From Pseudoalteromonas sp. MEBiC 03607 (GTDB lineage: Bacteria > Pseudomonadota > Gammaproteobacteria > Enterobacterales > Alteromonadaceae): a DNA stretch of 64,000 bases. The DNA is taken from NCBI RefSeq assembly GCF_004792295.1, contig NZ_SRRY01000001.1, positions 1,746,501-1,810,500 on the forward strand, read 5' to 3'. The notes beneath the pieces were generated by a model. It did no database searches. It worked only from the letters and a program-made list of their open reading frames with translations, and had not been told where the DNA came from. Position numbers and translations under genes: made by a program. This document shows, piece by piece, positions 44,414 through 52,481 of the stretch (its first letter is position 1; each line of letters opens with the position of its first letter).

Positions 44414-45184
44414 GTGATTCATCCTACGGCAATAATCGAACCAGGTGCAAAACTTGGCAAAAATGTGTCAGTTGGCCCTTATAGCTATATCGGAAACGAT
44501 GTAACTATTGGTGACAACTGTATCATCGAATCTCATGTGGTTGTTAAAGGCCCATCGACGATTGGTTCTGGTAACCATATTTTTCAATTTGCATCGGTTG
44601 GTGAAGCTTGCCAAGACAAAAAATACGCGAATGAACCAACTACGCTGATCATGGGTGATAACAATGTGATCCGTGAGTGTGCAACAATTCACCGTGGTAC
44701 TATCCAAGACCAAGGTGTGACAAAAATTGGTAGTAACAACTTATTTATGGCGTACACCCATGTTGCACATGATGCTGTAATTGGTGATAACGTTATATTT
44801 GCTAACAATGCCTCTGTTGCTGGTCACGTACACGTAGGTGACTGGGTTATTCTCGCGGGTAACTCTGGTGTTCATCAATTTTGTAAAATTGGTGCTCATG
44901 CCTTTGTAGGTATGTACTCTGGCGTAAATAAAGATGTACCACCATTTGTAACTACTATTGGCACGCCGGCTGGCCCTGTAGCAATCAATACTGAAGGCAT
45001 GAAACGCCGAGGTTTTGAAAGTGATGAAGTTATGGCAACCCGTCGTGCATATAAAACGCTTTACCGTAAGAGTTTAGGTGTTGAAGAAGCTATCGCCGAG
45101 TTAACTGAAGATGCAGCAAAGTATCCTGCTGTTCAGCTGATGATAGACTTTGTGAAAAGCTCTGAGCGCGGCATTATTCGCTAA
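44414..45184 (+). CDS. lpxA: UDP-N-acetylglucosamine O-acyltransferase LpxA
   Basis: This enzyme performs the first step of lipid A synthesis, transferring 3-hydroxyacyl from ACP to UDP-GlcNAc. The 256-residue trimeric left-handed beta-helix protein has the general-base His119 in 'MAYTHVAHDAVIG' (His125 in E. coli) and the C-terminal 'GMKRRGFESDEVMATRRAY'. The start is a GTG two bases after fabZ, giving 'IHPTAIIEPGAKLG' after the initiator. A terminator follows, so here the lpx run ends instead of continuing into lpxB. The next partner gene is 7.3 kb away. Confidence 0.95.
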   Translation: MIHPTAIIEPGAKLGKNVSVGPYSYIGNDVTIGDNCIIESHVVVKGPSTIGSGNHIFQFASVGEACQDKKYANEPTTLIMGDNNVIRECATIHRGTIQDQGVTKIGSNNLFMAYTHVAHDAVIGDNVIFANNASVAGHVHVGDWVILAGNSGVHQFCKIGAHAFVGMYSGVNKDVPPFVTTIGTPAGPVAINTEGMKRRGFESDEVMATRRAYKTLYRKSLGVEEAIAELTEDAAKYPAVQLMIDFVKSSERGIIR

Positions 45185-45199
45185 TTATAAGTGATACAC

Positions 45200-45226
45200 A
45201 AAAAGTCACCGTAAGGTGGCTTTTTT
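45200..45226 (+). terminator. Rho-independent terminator after lpxA
   Basis: AAAAAGTCACC (45200-45210), loop GTAA, and GGTGGC (45215-45220) plus T6 form a strong terminator with one G-U pair. It closes the transcript that starts upstream in the envelope cluster. Confidence 0.9.
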
Positions 45227-45324
45227 GTTTTTATACTAATTCGCTTAATTAGGTAAATCAGTATAGTTCAGGTTTCGCTAAGTAAGCGCTTGCTACCTTT
45301 ATGGCAAAAAAAGGATTCAATAAT

Positions 45325-45693
45325 ATGAACAAACTTATCCTCTTTGCTTTATTAAGTTTAATTATAACTGGTTGTAGTACTGCGCCTTCGGTAACTAAGG
45401 GAACGATAGAAAAAGGCAAAGCCAGTTATTACGCTGATAAATATCATGGCCGAACTACTGCAAGTGGTGAGGTGTTTAATCAACAGGCATTGAGCGCGGC
45501 TCATCAAACACTTGGCTTTGGTAGCAAAGTAAAAGTCACTAATATTGCTAATAATAAAAGCGTGATTGTGACCATTAATGACCGCGGCCCATTTATCCGC
45601 GGTCGTATTATTGATTTATCAAAAAAGGCGTTTTCACAAATCGCATCAACAAAGCAAGGTGTGATTGACGTTACCGTTGAGCAGCTAGATTAA
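45325..45693 (+). CDS. RlpA-like septal-ring lipoprotein / lytic transglycosylase (short form)
   Basis: This 122-residue exported protein has a lipoprotein signal ('LALLSLIITGC'-type; the lipobox is ITGC) and then a single double-psi beta-barrel. 'GKASYYADKYHGRTTASGE' and 'VTINDRGPFIRGRIIDLSKKAF' are the DPBB/RlpA signatures with the catalytic-type Asp in NDRGP. It lacks the SPOR domain of full RlpA, so it may not bind denuded septal glycan. The ATG at 45325 has AAAGGA nine bases upstream; the ATG at 45301 is less likely. The stop codon interlocks with the cydC stop on the other strand (TTAA). Confidence 0.82.
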   Translation: MNKLILFALLSLIITGCSTAPSVTKGTIEKGKASYYADKYHGRTTASGEVFNQQALSAAHQTLGFGSKVKVTNIANNKSVIVTINDRGPFIRGRIIDLSKKAFSQIASTKQGVIDVTVEQLD

Positions 45694-47429
45694 AAGCGGG
45701 TAATAAGCTCTACGTAGTCAGCTTCATTAGCAACTAATTCAGCATGACTTGCAAGGGCTCTCACTTGTCCTTGTTCTAACCAAATAACTTTATCAACACG
45801 ACTTAGCATTGCTGGGTCGTGAGTAATGGTTAGCATGGTTTTATCTGCCCATATTTTCTCAAGCGTAGTCAGCAAGTTTTGCTTAGTGTGGTTATCTAGA
45901 CTCTCTGTTGGCTCATCAAGAATGATTAAATTACCTTGCCTTAATAGAGCTTGGGCAATGGCAACACGACGTGACTGACCATGAGATAGCTTTCTGCCTG
46001 CGGTGCCTAAACGAGTGTTTAGCCCATCTTTTAAATTGCTTAACCATGAGCCAAGTTCAGCTTGTTCACAGGCTTCAATGAGCATTTCATCAGTCGCATC
46101 AAAAGCTGCATAGCGAAGATTCTCCCGAAGCGTGCCATCAAAAATATGATGCTGCTGAGCCACGATAGTCATGCATTTGAAGCGCTGCTGATGACTAAGC
46201 TTGCTTAGCTCAAAAGTATTTTCTTTAGTGGTTAGTTCAAGCGTGCCTGATTGGATAGGCCAAAGCCCTGTTAGTAAGTTAACCAGAGTGGTTTTGCCAC
46301 TGCCGCTGGCACCAACTAGAGCTAATTTACTGCCTGAAGCAATTGATAAGTTAATTTCATTCAGTGCGTTACTGGTTGCGCCTTGGTATCGGTAATTAAC
46401 ATTTTTGAACTCAAGGCCAAGAGCACTGTGTGGTATTGCATATGCTTGCTTCTGTTCATTATGCTCTTCGAGTTTGTCTTCAAGTGTAAATAGTCGCTGT
46501 GCTGCGCTTAAAGCATTTGGTAATTCTATAAACGCACTTGGCAAAGTTAGTACAGTTTCAAAGCTGGCTAATACAAATAACGCGAGCATAGCTAGTTCAA
46601 CGTTTTTCATAGTAGCTGTTGCGACCAGTGGAATTATCATAAATACACTGGCAAGCATGGTGAGTTGGATCACCAAAGTGCTTAAGCCATTACTGTTTGC
46701 TATGGCTTTGTGTCGATTATATAGCAAGCTGTTGTATTGCTTACTGAGTGAATCACAATGGGCAAGCTGCGCGGCGTGTGCTTGATATACTGCAAGCTCT
46801 CTGGCACCTGATAGTGTATCAGCAAGCTCAGATCTTAACTCTGCTGAAAGCTGTGTTTCAGCATGTGCTTGTTGGCGAAGTTTATGGCTCAATAGAGCCG
46901 GAAGTAACACGCCAATAATCATTAATGAAATAAAGCATAGCAATGCAACATCAGCGTTATACATTGCCATGAATGCCATTACGATAGGAATACTGATAAG
47001 AGCGACGATAATTGGCAGCAGCACATTTAGGTAAAACTTATCTAACGCATCAACATCGTTTTGTAGGCGGTTGAACAAGTCGCTACTACGAGTCATTGCT
47101 AAGTCAACGTTGTTGAGTTGGCTAAGAGTCTTGAACATTTTTACGCGAATTTCGCTCAGTAACAAAAAGGTAGCGTTATGAGTTATCATTCGCTCGCCGT
47201 AACGAGACGCTGTGCGCACGATAGCTAAAAAGCGGATCACCCCTGCAGGGGTAAAGTAGTTCATCTGCACACCGGCAATACCCGCCGCTGCCATGGCTGC
47301 TAAAAACCAGCCCGAGATGGCGAGTAAACCGACATTTGCAAGTACCGTTAAGCTTGCTAAAAAAGCCCCCAAAAGCAGCATGCTTGCATGAGGTTTGCAA
47401 AGTTTTAATAAACGTATGAAGTTATGCAT
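45690..47429 (-). CDS. cydC: Heterodimeric ABC transporter CydC (cytochrome bd maturation)
   Basis: This half of the CydDC exporter moves glutathione/cysteine (and binds haem) to keep the periplasm reduced, and it is needed to assemble cytochrome bd. From the chosen ATG it has 579 residues: six transmembrane helices, then an ABC domain with Walker A GASGSGKT, the degenerate signature 'KLSHGQSRRVAIAQ' and 'LIILDEPTESLD'. The ATG at 47429 has AAGG eight bases before it; an in-frame GTG at 47438 is possible. It overlaps cydD by eight bases. The convergent RlpA-like gene overlaps its stop by four bases. Confidence 0.93.
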   Translation of the reverse strand: MHNFIRLLKLCKPHASMLLLGAFLASLTVLANVGLLAISGWFLAAMAAAGIAGVQMNYFTPAGVIRFLAIVRTASRYGERMITHNATFLLLSEIRVKMFKTLSQLNNVDLAMTRSSDLFNRLQNDVDALDKFYLNVLLPIIVALISIPIVMAFMAMYNADVALLCFISLMIIGVLLPALLSHKLRQQAHAETQLSAELRSELADTLSGARELAVYQAHAAQLAHCDSLSKQYNSLLYNRHKAIANSNGLSTLVIQLTMLASVFMIIPLVATATMKNVELAMLALFVLASFETVLTLPSAFIELPNALSAAQRLFTLEDKLEEHNEQKQAYAIPHSALGLEFKNVNYRYQGATSNALNEINLSIASGSKLALVGASGSGKTTLVNLLTGLWPIQSGTLELTTKENTFELSKLSHQQRFKCMTIVAQQHHIFDGTLRENLRYAAFDATDEMLIEACEQAELGSWLSNLKDGLNTRLGTAGRKLSHGQSRRVAIAQALLRQGNLIILDEPTESLDNHTKQNLLTTLEKIWADKTMLTITHDPAMLSRVDKVIWLEQGQVRALASHAELVANEADYVELITRF

Positions 47430-49182
47430 GGGCTTCACCTTGGCTCACAAGCTTAGCAAATAGGCCTGCTTGTTCGGTGAGTTGCTGATAATGACCAGAC
47501 TCAACAATTTGACCTTGTTGCATAACGTAAATGGTGTCGGCATGTTTAACTGTATTCAGTCGGTGAGCAATAACCAGCACTAAATGATCTTTTGCATAAT
47601 CTCGGATTGCTTGGTTGATTAAATGCTCTGTTTGGCTGTCTAAGTGAGCTGTAGGCTCATCAAGCATTAGCACAGGGGCATTTTTTAAAAATGCACGGGC
47701 AAGGGCAATACGCTGCTTTTGCCCCCCTGAGAGGCCTTCTCCTTGTTCACCAAGCTGTGTATCAAAGCCATTAGGTAGGGCGTTTATAAACTCAAGCGCA
47801 CCAGCTTTATTAGCCGCTTCCTCAAGTTCAGCTTGGCTTGCATCTGGTTTTGCTAATCGTAGGTTATCTGCAACGGTTCGATAAAATAATGTGGCTTGTT
47901 GTGGGATCCACGCAAGCTGTGCTTGCCAATCAGCTAAGGCGGTATCGCTCAGTGGCTGTCCGTTAATGTGAATGGCATTGTTGACTTGATGATGAAAACC
48001 CAATAGACAATCAAACAAAGTACTTTTACCCGAGCCGCTTTCACCTACAAAGGCAACTAAGCCTGTGCTTGGCAGGCTTAAGTTGATATCAGTCACCCCT
48101 TCGTTTGTCTCAGGGTAGTGAAAAGTAAGCGCATTCAGCTGTATGTCTTTTATCGGTAACTCAAGTTTAGAGGTACCCAAATGTTCATCGGCGTCGCTTT
48201 GATTGATTATATCGACCATATCAGCAGCGGCGCTGATCCCTTCGAGTTTTGCATGATAATGAGTGCCCATTTGCCGAAGTGGTAAGTAAAACTCAGGGGC
48301 CAGTAATAGCACCACAAAACCGGTCGCAAAATCGAGCGTACCAAAAAATAATCTAAAGCCAATGATCACAGCAACAAGGGCAACACTAATGGTGGCTAAA
48401 AACTCAAGAGCGAAAGATGATAAAAAGGCGACTTTCAGCACCCCCATGGTTGCACCACGGTAATCATCAGATATCTGACTTATGCTATTTAGCTCACGCT
48501 TGGTTGCATTAAAAAGCTTAAGTTGAGTCAGTCCTTGTAATCGGTCAAAAAAGTAATTGCCAAGTACCGCTAGCTGTTGCCAGCGTTCTTGGTTTAACTG
48601 CTCCGCTTTATGGCCCACTAAAATCATAAAAAAGGGGATAAGTGGCGCTGTTAAAAGGAATATGAGGCCTGCTTTGTAATCGGTTGGAAAAATTACGACC
48701 AATATGGCTAATGGAATAAGCGCACTGTAAGCCACACTTGGAATGTAGTTGGCGTAATATTGATGCAGTGCTTCAACCCCATTATGTAAGGTGTTAAGTG
48801 TTGCGCCGTGACCTTTTTGTTCAGTGTATGCTGGTCCAAGTTTGCTGAGCTTTTCTAGCAATGTATTACGCATCACGTTTTTTATTTTTAACGCGGCAAG
48901 GTTACTCACCCGTTCACTTAGCGCAACCAACAAAGCACGAACTAAAATGAGCCCCGCAAGAGGCCATAACAATGGGCTTACGGCTTGCAAGTTTGCTTGT
49001 TCAAACATAACTTGATGAACCGCGTTCGCAAGAAGGTAACAAGAGGCAATCATTAACAGGGCATTGAGTGTGCCCAGACTAATGCTTAATTTAAGAAGCC
49101 CTGAAGCGGACTGGCTATACTGCTTTAAAAAAGCGCGCAGCGTTTGCTGCTGCGCGCGATTTGGTCGGGGTTTAGTTGTCAT
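47422..49182 (-). CDS. cydD: Heterodimeric ABC transporter CydD (cytochrome bd maturation)
   Basis: This is the partner of CydC in the thiol exporter required for cytochrome bd biogenesis. The 586-residue protein has the exporter-type transmembrane domain (including 'GLIFLLTAPLIPFFMILVGH', a CydD hallmark) and an ABC domain with GESGSGKS, the intact signature 'GEGLSGGQKQRIALARAFL' and 'PVLMLDEPTAHLD'. CydC's signature is degenerate and CydD's canonical, so ATP hydrolysis is probably asymmetric. The ATG lies inside the 3' end of cydX (11-base overlap), indicating coupling to the oxidase genes. Confidence 0.95.
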   Translation of the reverse strand: MTTKPRPNRAQQQTLRAFLKQYSQSASGLLKLSISLGTLNALLMIASCYLLANAVHQVMFEQANLQAVSPLLWPLAGLILVRALLVALSERVSNLAALKIKNVMRNTLLEKLSKLGPAYTEQKGHGATLNTLHNGVEALHQYYANYIPSVAYSALIPLAILVVIFPTDYKAGLIFLLTAPLIPFFMILVGHKAEQLNQERWQQLAVLGNYFFDRLQGLTQLKLFNATKRELNSISQISDDYRGATMGVLKVAFLSSFALEFLATISVALVAVIIGFRLFFGTLDFATGFVVLLLAPEFYLPLRQMGTHYHAKLEGISAAADMVDIINQSDADEHLGTSKLELPIKDIQLNALTFHYPETNEGVTDINLSLPSTGLVAFVGESGSGKSTLFDCLLGFHHQVNNAIHINGQPLSDTALADWQAQLAWIPQQATLFYRTVADNLRLAKPDASQAELEEAANKAGALEFINALPNGFDTQLGEQGEGLSGGQKQRIALARAFLKNAPVLMLDEPTAHLDSQTEHLINQAIRDYAKDHLVLVIAHRLNTVKHADTIYVMQQGQIVESGHYQQLTEQAGLFAKLVSQGEAHA

Positions 49183-49324
49183 CGTTGTTTTTGAGTCTCG
49201 CGTATAGCTCTAGCTCATCATCAGCGATTGAATCTTTATGTTGGTGAAATTCGTACCACATTACGTTGATCACCCCCAGTGTACAGGCTAATAGAACACC
49301 TAAAATCCAGGCAAAATACCACAT
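49172..49324 (-). CDS. cydX: Cytochrome bd small subunit CydX
   Basis: This 50-residue protein is read directly from the minus strand between cydB and cydD. It begins 'MWYFAWILGVLLACTLGVIN', nearly identical to the E. coli CydX N-terminus, and so has one transmembrane helix. The rest is a charged tail ending 'LKNNDDN', longer than E. coli CydX (37 residues). CydX stabilises the haem b595/d site of the oxidase. AAGGAG lies seven bases before the ATG, and the gene starts 12 bases after the cydB stop. Its end overlaps the cydD start by 11 bases. Confidence 0.93.
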   Translation of the reverse strand: MWYFAWILGVLLACTLGVINVMWYEFHQHKDSIADDELELYARLKNNDDN

Positions 49325-49336
49325 ATTTTAATCTCC

Positions 49337-50476
49337 TTAATAGCTACCGTGAGTGTTGTTTTCAATTTCACTGATGGTTACTTTGCGCCACATCTTCACA
49401 TAACACCATGTTGTGTAGATAAGAATAAGTGGTACAAAAATAACTGCAGCAATAAACATCACGTTAAGTGTCATATGGCTCGAAACCGCATCCCACATGG
49501 TTAAACTAATATTAGGGTTGTTGCTCGAAGGCATAACAAACGGGAACATTGACATACCCGCAGTGAGTATCACGCCAGCAAGCATTAGGCTTGAAGCGAT
49601 CAGTGCCATCGCTGGTTTTTGTAATTTAGATAACACTATTGCCAGTGCCGCCATAACGAATGCAAGGGCAGGGAACAGCATGGTTAATGGCATTTTTGTA
49701 TAGTTATCAAGCCATGCCCCCGGTGCTTGCGTTACTGTTTTAGCCAGTGGGTTGGCATAGCCTTGAGTATCGCCCATGCTGACGATTGTATAACCATCAA
49801 GTTGAGATACCCACACACCTGCTAAAGCAAACAATACAATAAACGCCATCAGTGCATATCGGCCATATTGTGCTGAGCGTTTTGCAACCTCCGCATCAGT
49901 TCGAAGTTGTAGCCACATACCAGCGTGGCCAACGAGCATAAGTACACTCACAAGGCCTGCAACAATGGCAAATGGATTTAATAGCGCGAAGAATGAGCCT
50001 TGGTAGCTAACACGCAGTAGGTCATCAATGTGATAAGGCACACCTTGTAGCAAGTTACCAAATGCCACACCAAATACTAGAGCCGGAATAAAACTACCTG
50101 CAAATAGGCCCCAATCCCAGTTATTACGCCAGCGCGGTGAATCTATTTTTGAGCGGTAATCAAAGCCAAGTGGTCTGAAAAATAGCGCAAATAATACCAG
50201 CATCATGGCAAAGTAAAAGCCAGAGAACGCAGCCGCGTAGACCATAGGCCAGGCTGCAAAAAGCGCCCCCCCAGCAGTGATGAACCAAACTTGGTTACCA
50301 TCCCAGTGAGCACCAATGGTGTTAATAACCGTTCGGCGTTCAACATCGGTTTTACCCACTAGGCGAAGCAAAATTGCCACACCCATGTCCATACCATCGG
50401 TCACTGCAAAGCCAATCAGTAATACACCAATTAACAGCCACCAAATTAGTTTAAGAGTTTCGTAATCAAAAATCAT
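49337..50476 (-). CDS. cydB: Cytochrome bd ubiquinol oxidase subunit II
   Basis: This integral membrane subunit (379 residues, about eight to nine helices) pairs with CydA in the high-affinity quinol oxidase used at low oxygen or under nitrosative or sulfide stress. The N-terminal 'LIWWLLIGVLLIGFAVTDGMDMGVA' and 'GAHWDGNQVWFITAGGALFAAWP' are family signatures. The ATG overlaps the cydA stop by four bases. cydX follows 12 bases downstream. The C-terminal tail 'NNTHGSY' is cytoplasmic. Confidence 0.97.
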   Translation of the reverse strand: MIFDYETLKLIWWLLIGVLLIGFAVTDGMDMGVAILLRLVGKTDVERRTVINTIGAHWDGNQVWFITAGGALFAAWPMVYAAAFSGFYFAMMLVLFALFFRPLGFDYRSKIDSPRWRNNWDWGLFAGSFIPALVFGVAFGNLLQGVPYHIDDLLRVSYQGSFFALLNPFAIVAGLVSVLMLVGHAGMWLQLRTDAEVAKRSAQYGRYALMAFIVLFALAGVWVSQLDGYTIVSMGDTQGYANPLAKTVTQAPGAWLDNYTKMPLTMLFPALAFVMAALAIVLSKLQKPAMALIASSLMLAGVILTAGMSMFPFVMPSSNNPNISLTMWDAVSSHMTLNVMFIAAVIFVPLILIYTTWCYVKMWRKVTISEIENNTHGSY

Positions 50477-52059
50477 GATTGAGCTCCTTGGCTTGCAAGA
50501 CTATCTGCTTTGACAAGTTCATGGTGATATTTACCAGTATGAAGCGAGCTTGGCCCTTGTTTTATAAAGCGCAGCATCAGCCAACCTTCAACCGCAGCAA
50601 GACCTGTGTAGAATACTAAGAAACCAGTAATACTAATCAATAGGTCATTGACCGTCAGTGATGAGGTTGCCAAGAAGGTCGGTAAAATTTCCGAAATTGC
50701 CCAAGGTTGACGGCCGTATTCAGCAACAATCCAACCAAACTCAATAGCAATCCAAGGCAGTGGAATACTCCATACCGCAGCCCACAATAACCAACGCTTT
50801 TGCTCAATAATTCGGTGTGCGTTGTAATAAAAAGATAAGACAAATACGCCAAGCATGATCACACCACAACCAACCATGATCCTAAATGACCAGAACATTG
50901 GGCCCACTTGAGGGATTGAATCTTTCACTGCTTTTTGAATGTGCTCTTCTGTTGCATCAACCACGTTAGGCGTATAGCGCTTAAGTAGCAAACCATAGCC
51001 TAAATCAGCTTTTAAGGTATCGAATTTTGCAATGTTTTCAGGAGTGTCTTCACCGCTGCGAAGCTTTTCTAAGTATTCGTATGCAATCATGCCATTACGA
51101 ATACGCTTTTCATGCTGCTCTTCAAGGTCTTTAATGCCCGTTACTTGCTCGTCAATTGAGCGAGTAGCAATAATACCCAGTGCGTAGGGGATTTTTACAG
51201 CGGCGTGAGTGACTTGCTCTTCTGAGTCAGGAATACCGACTAGCGTAAATGCGGCAGGGGCTTCTTCGGTGTGCCACTCAGCTTCAATGGTTGCGAGTTT
51301 TACTTTTTGTACCTCGCCAACTTCGTAGCCAGATTCATCACCCAGTAAAATCACACACAAAATTGACGCTAAACCAAACCCTGATGCGACCGAAAATGAG
51401 CGTTTGGCAAAAGCAAGGTCACGACCTTTTAAGATGTACCAACTACTAATACCCAGTACAAACATAGATGCTGCAACATAACCTGCTGATACAGTATGAA
51501 TAAACTTAACTTGTGCAACAGGGTTAAATACTAGTTCAGCAAAGCTGGTCATTTCCATACGCATGGTTTGGTAATTAAATTCAGCACCTACCGGATTTTG
51601 CATCCAACCATTTGCGACTAAAATCCATAGTGCAGATAAATTAGTCCCTAATGCCATTAAGAAGGTTGCACCTAGATGCTGACGTTTACTCAAACGCTCC
51701 CAGCCTAAAAAGAACATACCCACAAAAGTTGACTCTAAAAAGAAAGCCATTAAGCCTTCAATGGCCAGTGGTGCGCCAAAAATATCGCCCACATAGTGAG
51801 AGTAATAAGACCAATTGGTACCAAACTCAAACTCCATAGTTAGACCCGTGGCCACACCAATCGCAAAGTTGATACCAAACAATTTCCCCCAGAACTTAGT
51901 CATATCACGATAAATTTCGCGACCAGTCATCACGTAAACGGATTCCATGATCACCAAAATCCACGTCATACCTAAGGTAAGTGGAACAAATAGGAAGTGA
52001 AATAGGGCAGTGATTGCAAATTGCAATCGCGATAGATCCACAAATGTTTCATCTATCAT
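50473..52059 (-). CDS. cydA: Cytochrome bd ubiquinol oxidase subunit I
   Basis: This haem-bearing subunit of cytochrome bd carries b558, b595 and d. The 528-residue protein begins 'LSRLQFAITALFHFLFVPLT', with haem-ligand His21 (His19 in E. coli), and has 'VKFIHTVSAGYV' (His186 equivalent). A long quinol (Q) loop between about residues 250 and 390 makes it an L-subfamily enzyme like E. coli CydA. GGAGC lies seven bases before the ATG. It is the first gene of cydABXDC. The upstream region holds a perfect 9+9-bp palindrome at 52110-52135, a possible operator; no convincing FNR site was seen. Confidence 0.97.
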   Translation of the reverse strand: MIDETFVDLSRLQFAITALFHFLFVPLTLGMTWILVIMESVYVMTGREIYRDMTKFWGKLFGINFAIGVATGLTMEFEFGTNWSYYSHYVGDIFGAPLAIEGLMAFFLESTFVGMFFLGWERLSKRQHLGATFLMALGTNLSALWILVANGWMQNPVGAEFNYQTMRMEMTSFAELVFNPVAQVKFIHTVSAGYVAASMFVLGISSWYILKGRDLAFAKRSFSVASGFGLASILCVILLGDESGYEVGEVQKVKLATIEAEWHTEEAPAAFTLVGIPDSEEQVTHAAVKIPYALGIIATRSIDEQVTGIKDLEEQHEKRIRNGMIAYEYLEKLRSGEDTPENIAKFDTLKADLGYGLLLKRYTPNVVDATEEHIQKAVKDSIPQVGPMFWSFRIMVGCGVIMLGVFVLSFYYNAHRIIEQKRWLLWAAVWSIPLPWIAIEFGWIVAEYGRQPWAISEILPTFLATSSLTVNDLLISITGFLVFYTGLAAVEGWLMLRFIKQGPSSLHTGKYHHELVKADSLASQGAQS

Positions 52060-52109
52060 CGTTTAGCTCCTTGTTAGCGGGTGCGGTAGACACGACAAAA
52101 ATCTGTCAT

Positions 52110-52135
52110 AAAGTTTCAGTAATTATTGAAACTTT
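52110..52135 (-). promoter_or_regulatory. Palindromic operator candidate upstream of cydA
   Basis: AAAGTTTCA (52110-52118) and TGAAACTTT (52127-52135) are perfect 9-bp arms with an 8-bp spacer, 50-76 bp before the cydA start. That is a typical position for an operator over a promoter; a leader hairpin is the alternative. The regulator is unknown. Confidence 0.5.
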
Positions 52136-52325
52136 GTGAATTCTAACCTTGTATCCATTTTAGTCAATAGAAAAGTACGAAAAAAAGACAGACAGCCTCT
52201 GTATATCTTTTCTACAGGTTAGAGATAATGCTCTACACTTTCAAATATTTAATCGTTATAAAAAGCTCATTTACTATGGCTTACTTAGTTAATTTTTATT
52301 ATTTTTAAGAATCTGACTAATTATC

Positions 52326-52345
52326 TACCGCTACTTTGAGCGGTA
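52326..52345. repeat. Inverted repeat upstream of lpxB
   Basis: TACCGCT (52326-52332) and AGCGGTA (52339-52345) are perfect 7-bp arms around ACTTTG. No T-run follows. TATAAA at 52353-52358, just after it, could be a -10 element for lpxB. Confidence 0.45.
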
Positions 52346-52481
52346 AACTGTGTATAAAGAATCGACGACTTTTTAGCGTAATTTCGATTTCTAGTATTTA
52401 TTAACTCTGTGACATTTATCCGACTGCTAAAACACGGTAAACTCATTTTCATTAGTGCCAAAAGTTGCGAATTATCAACGA

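Larger units (their letters stand above)
52060..52481. other. 422-bp intergenic region between divergent cydA and lpxB
   Basis: This is the largest non-coding stretch here. It must hold the promoters for the cyd operon (minus) and for lpxB-rnhB-dnaE-accA (plus). It contains two perfect inverted repeats (52110-52135 and 52326-52345), and the middle (52190-52320) is AT-rich. I found no ORF of substance and no clear FNR (TTGAT-N4-ATCAA) box. Confidence 0.8.

Noticed and set aside
52060..52300. FNR or ArcA boxes upstream of cydA
   Set aside because: AT-rich stretches with partial resemblance occur, but none has the TTGAT-N4-ATCAA symmetry or a clear ArcA repeat.
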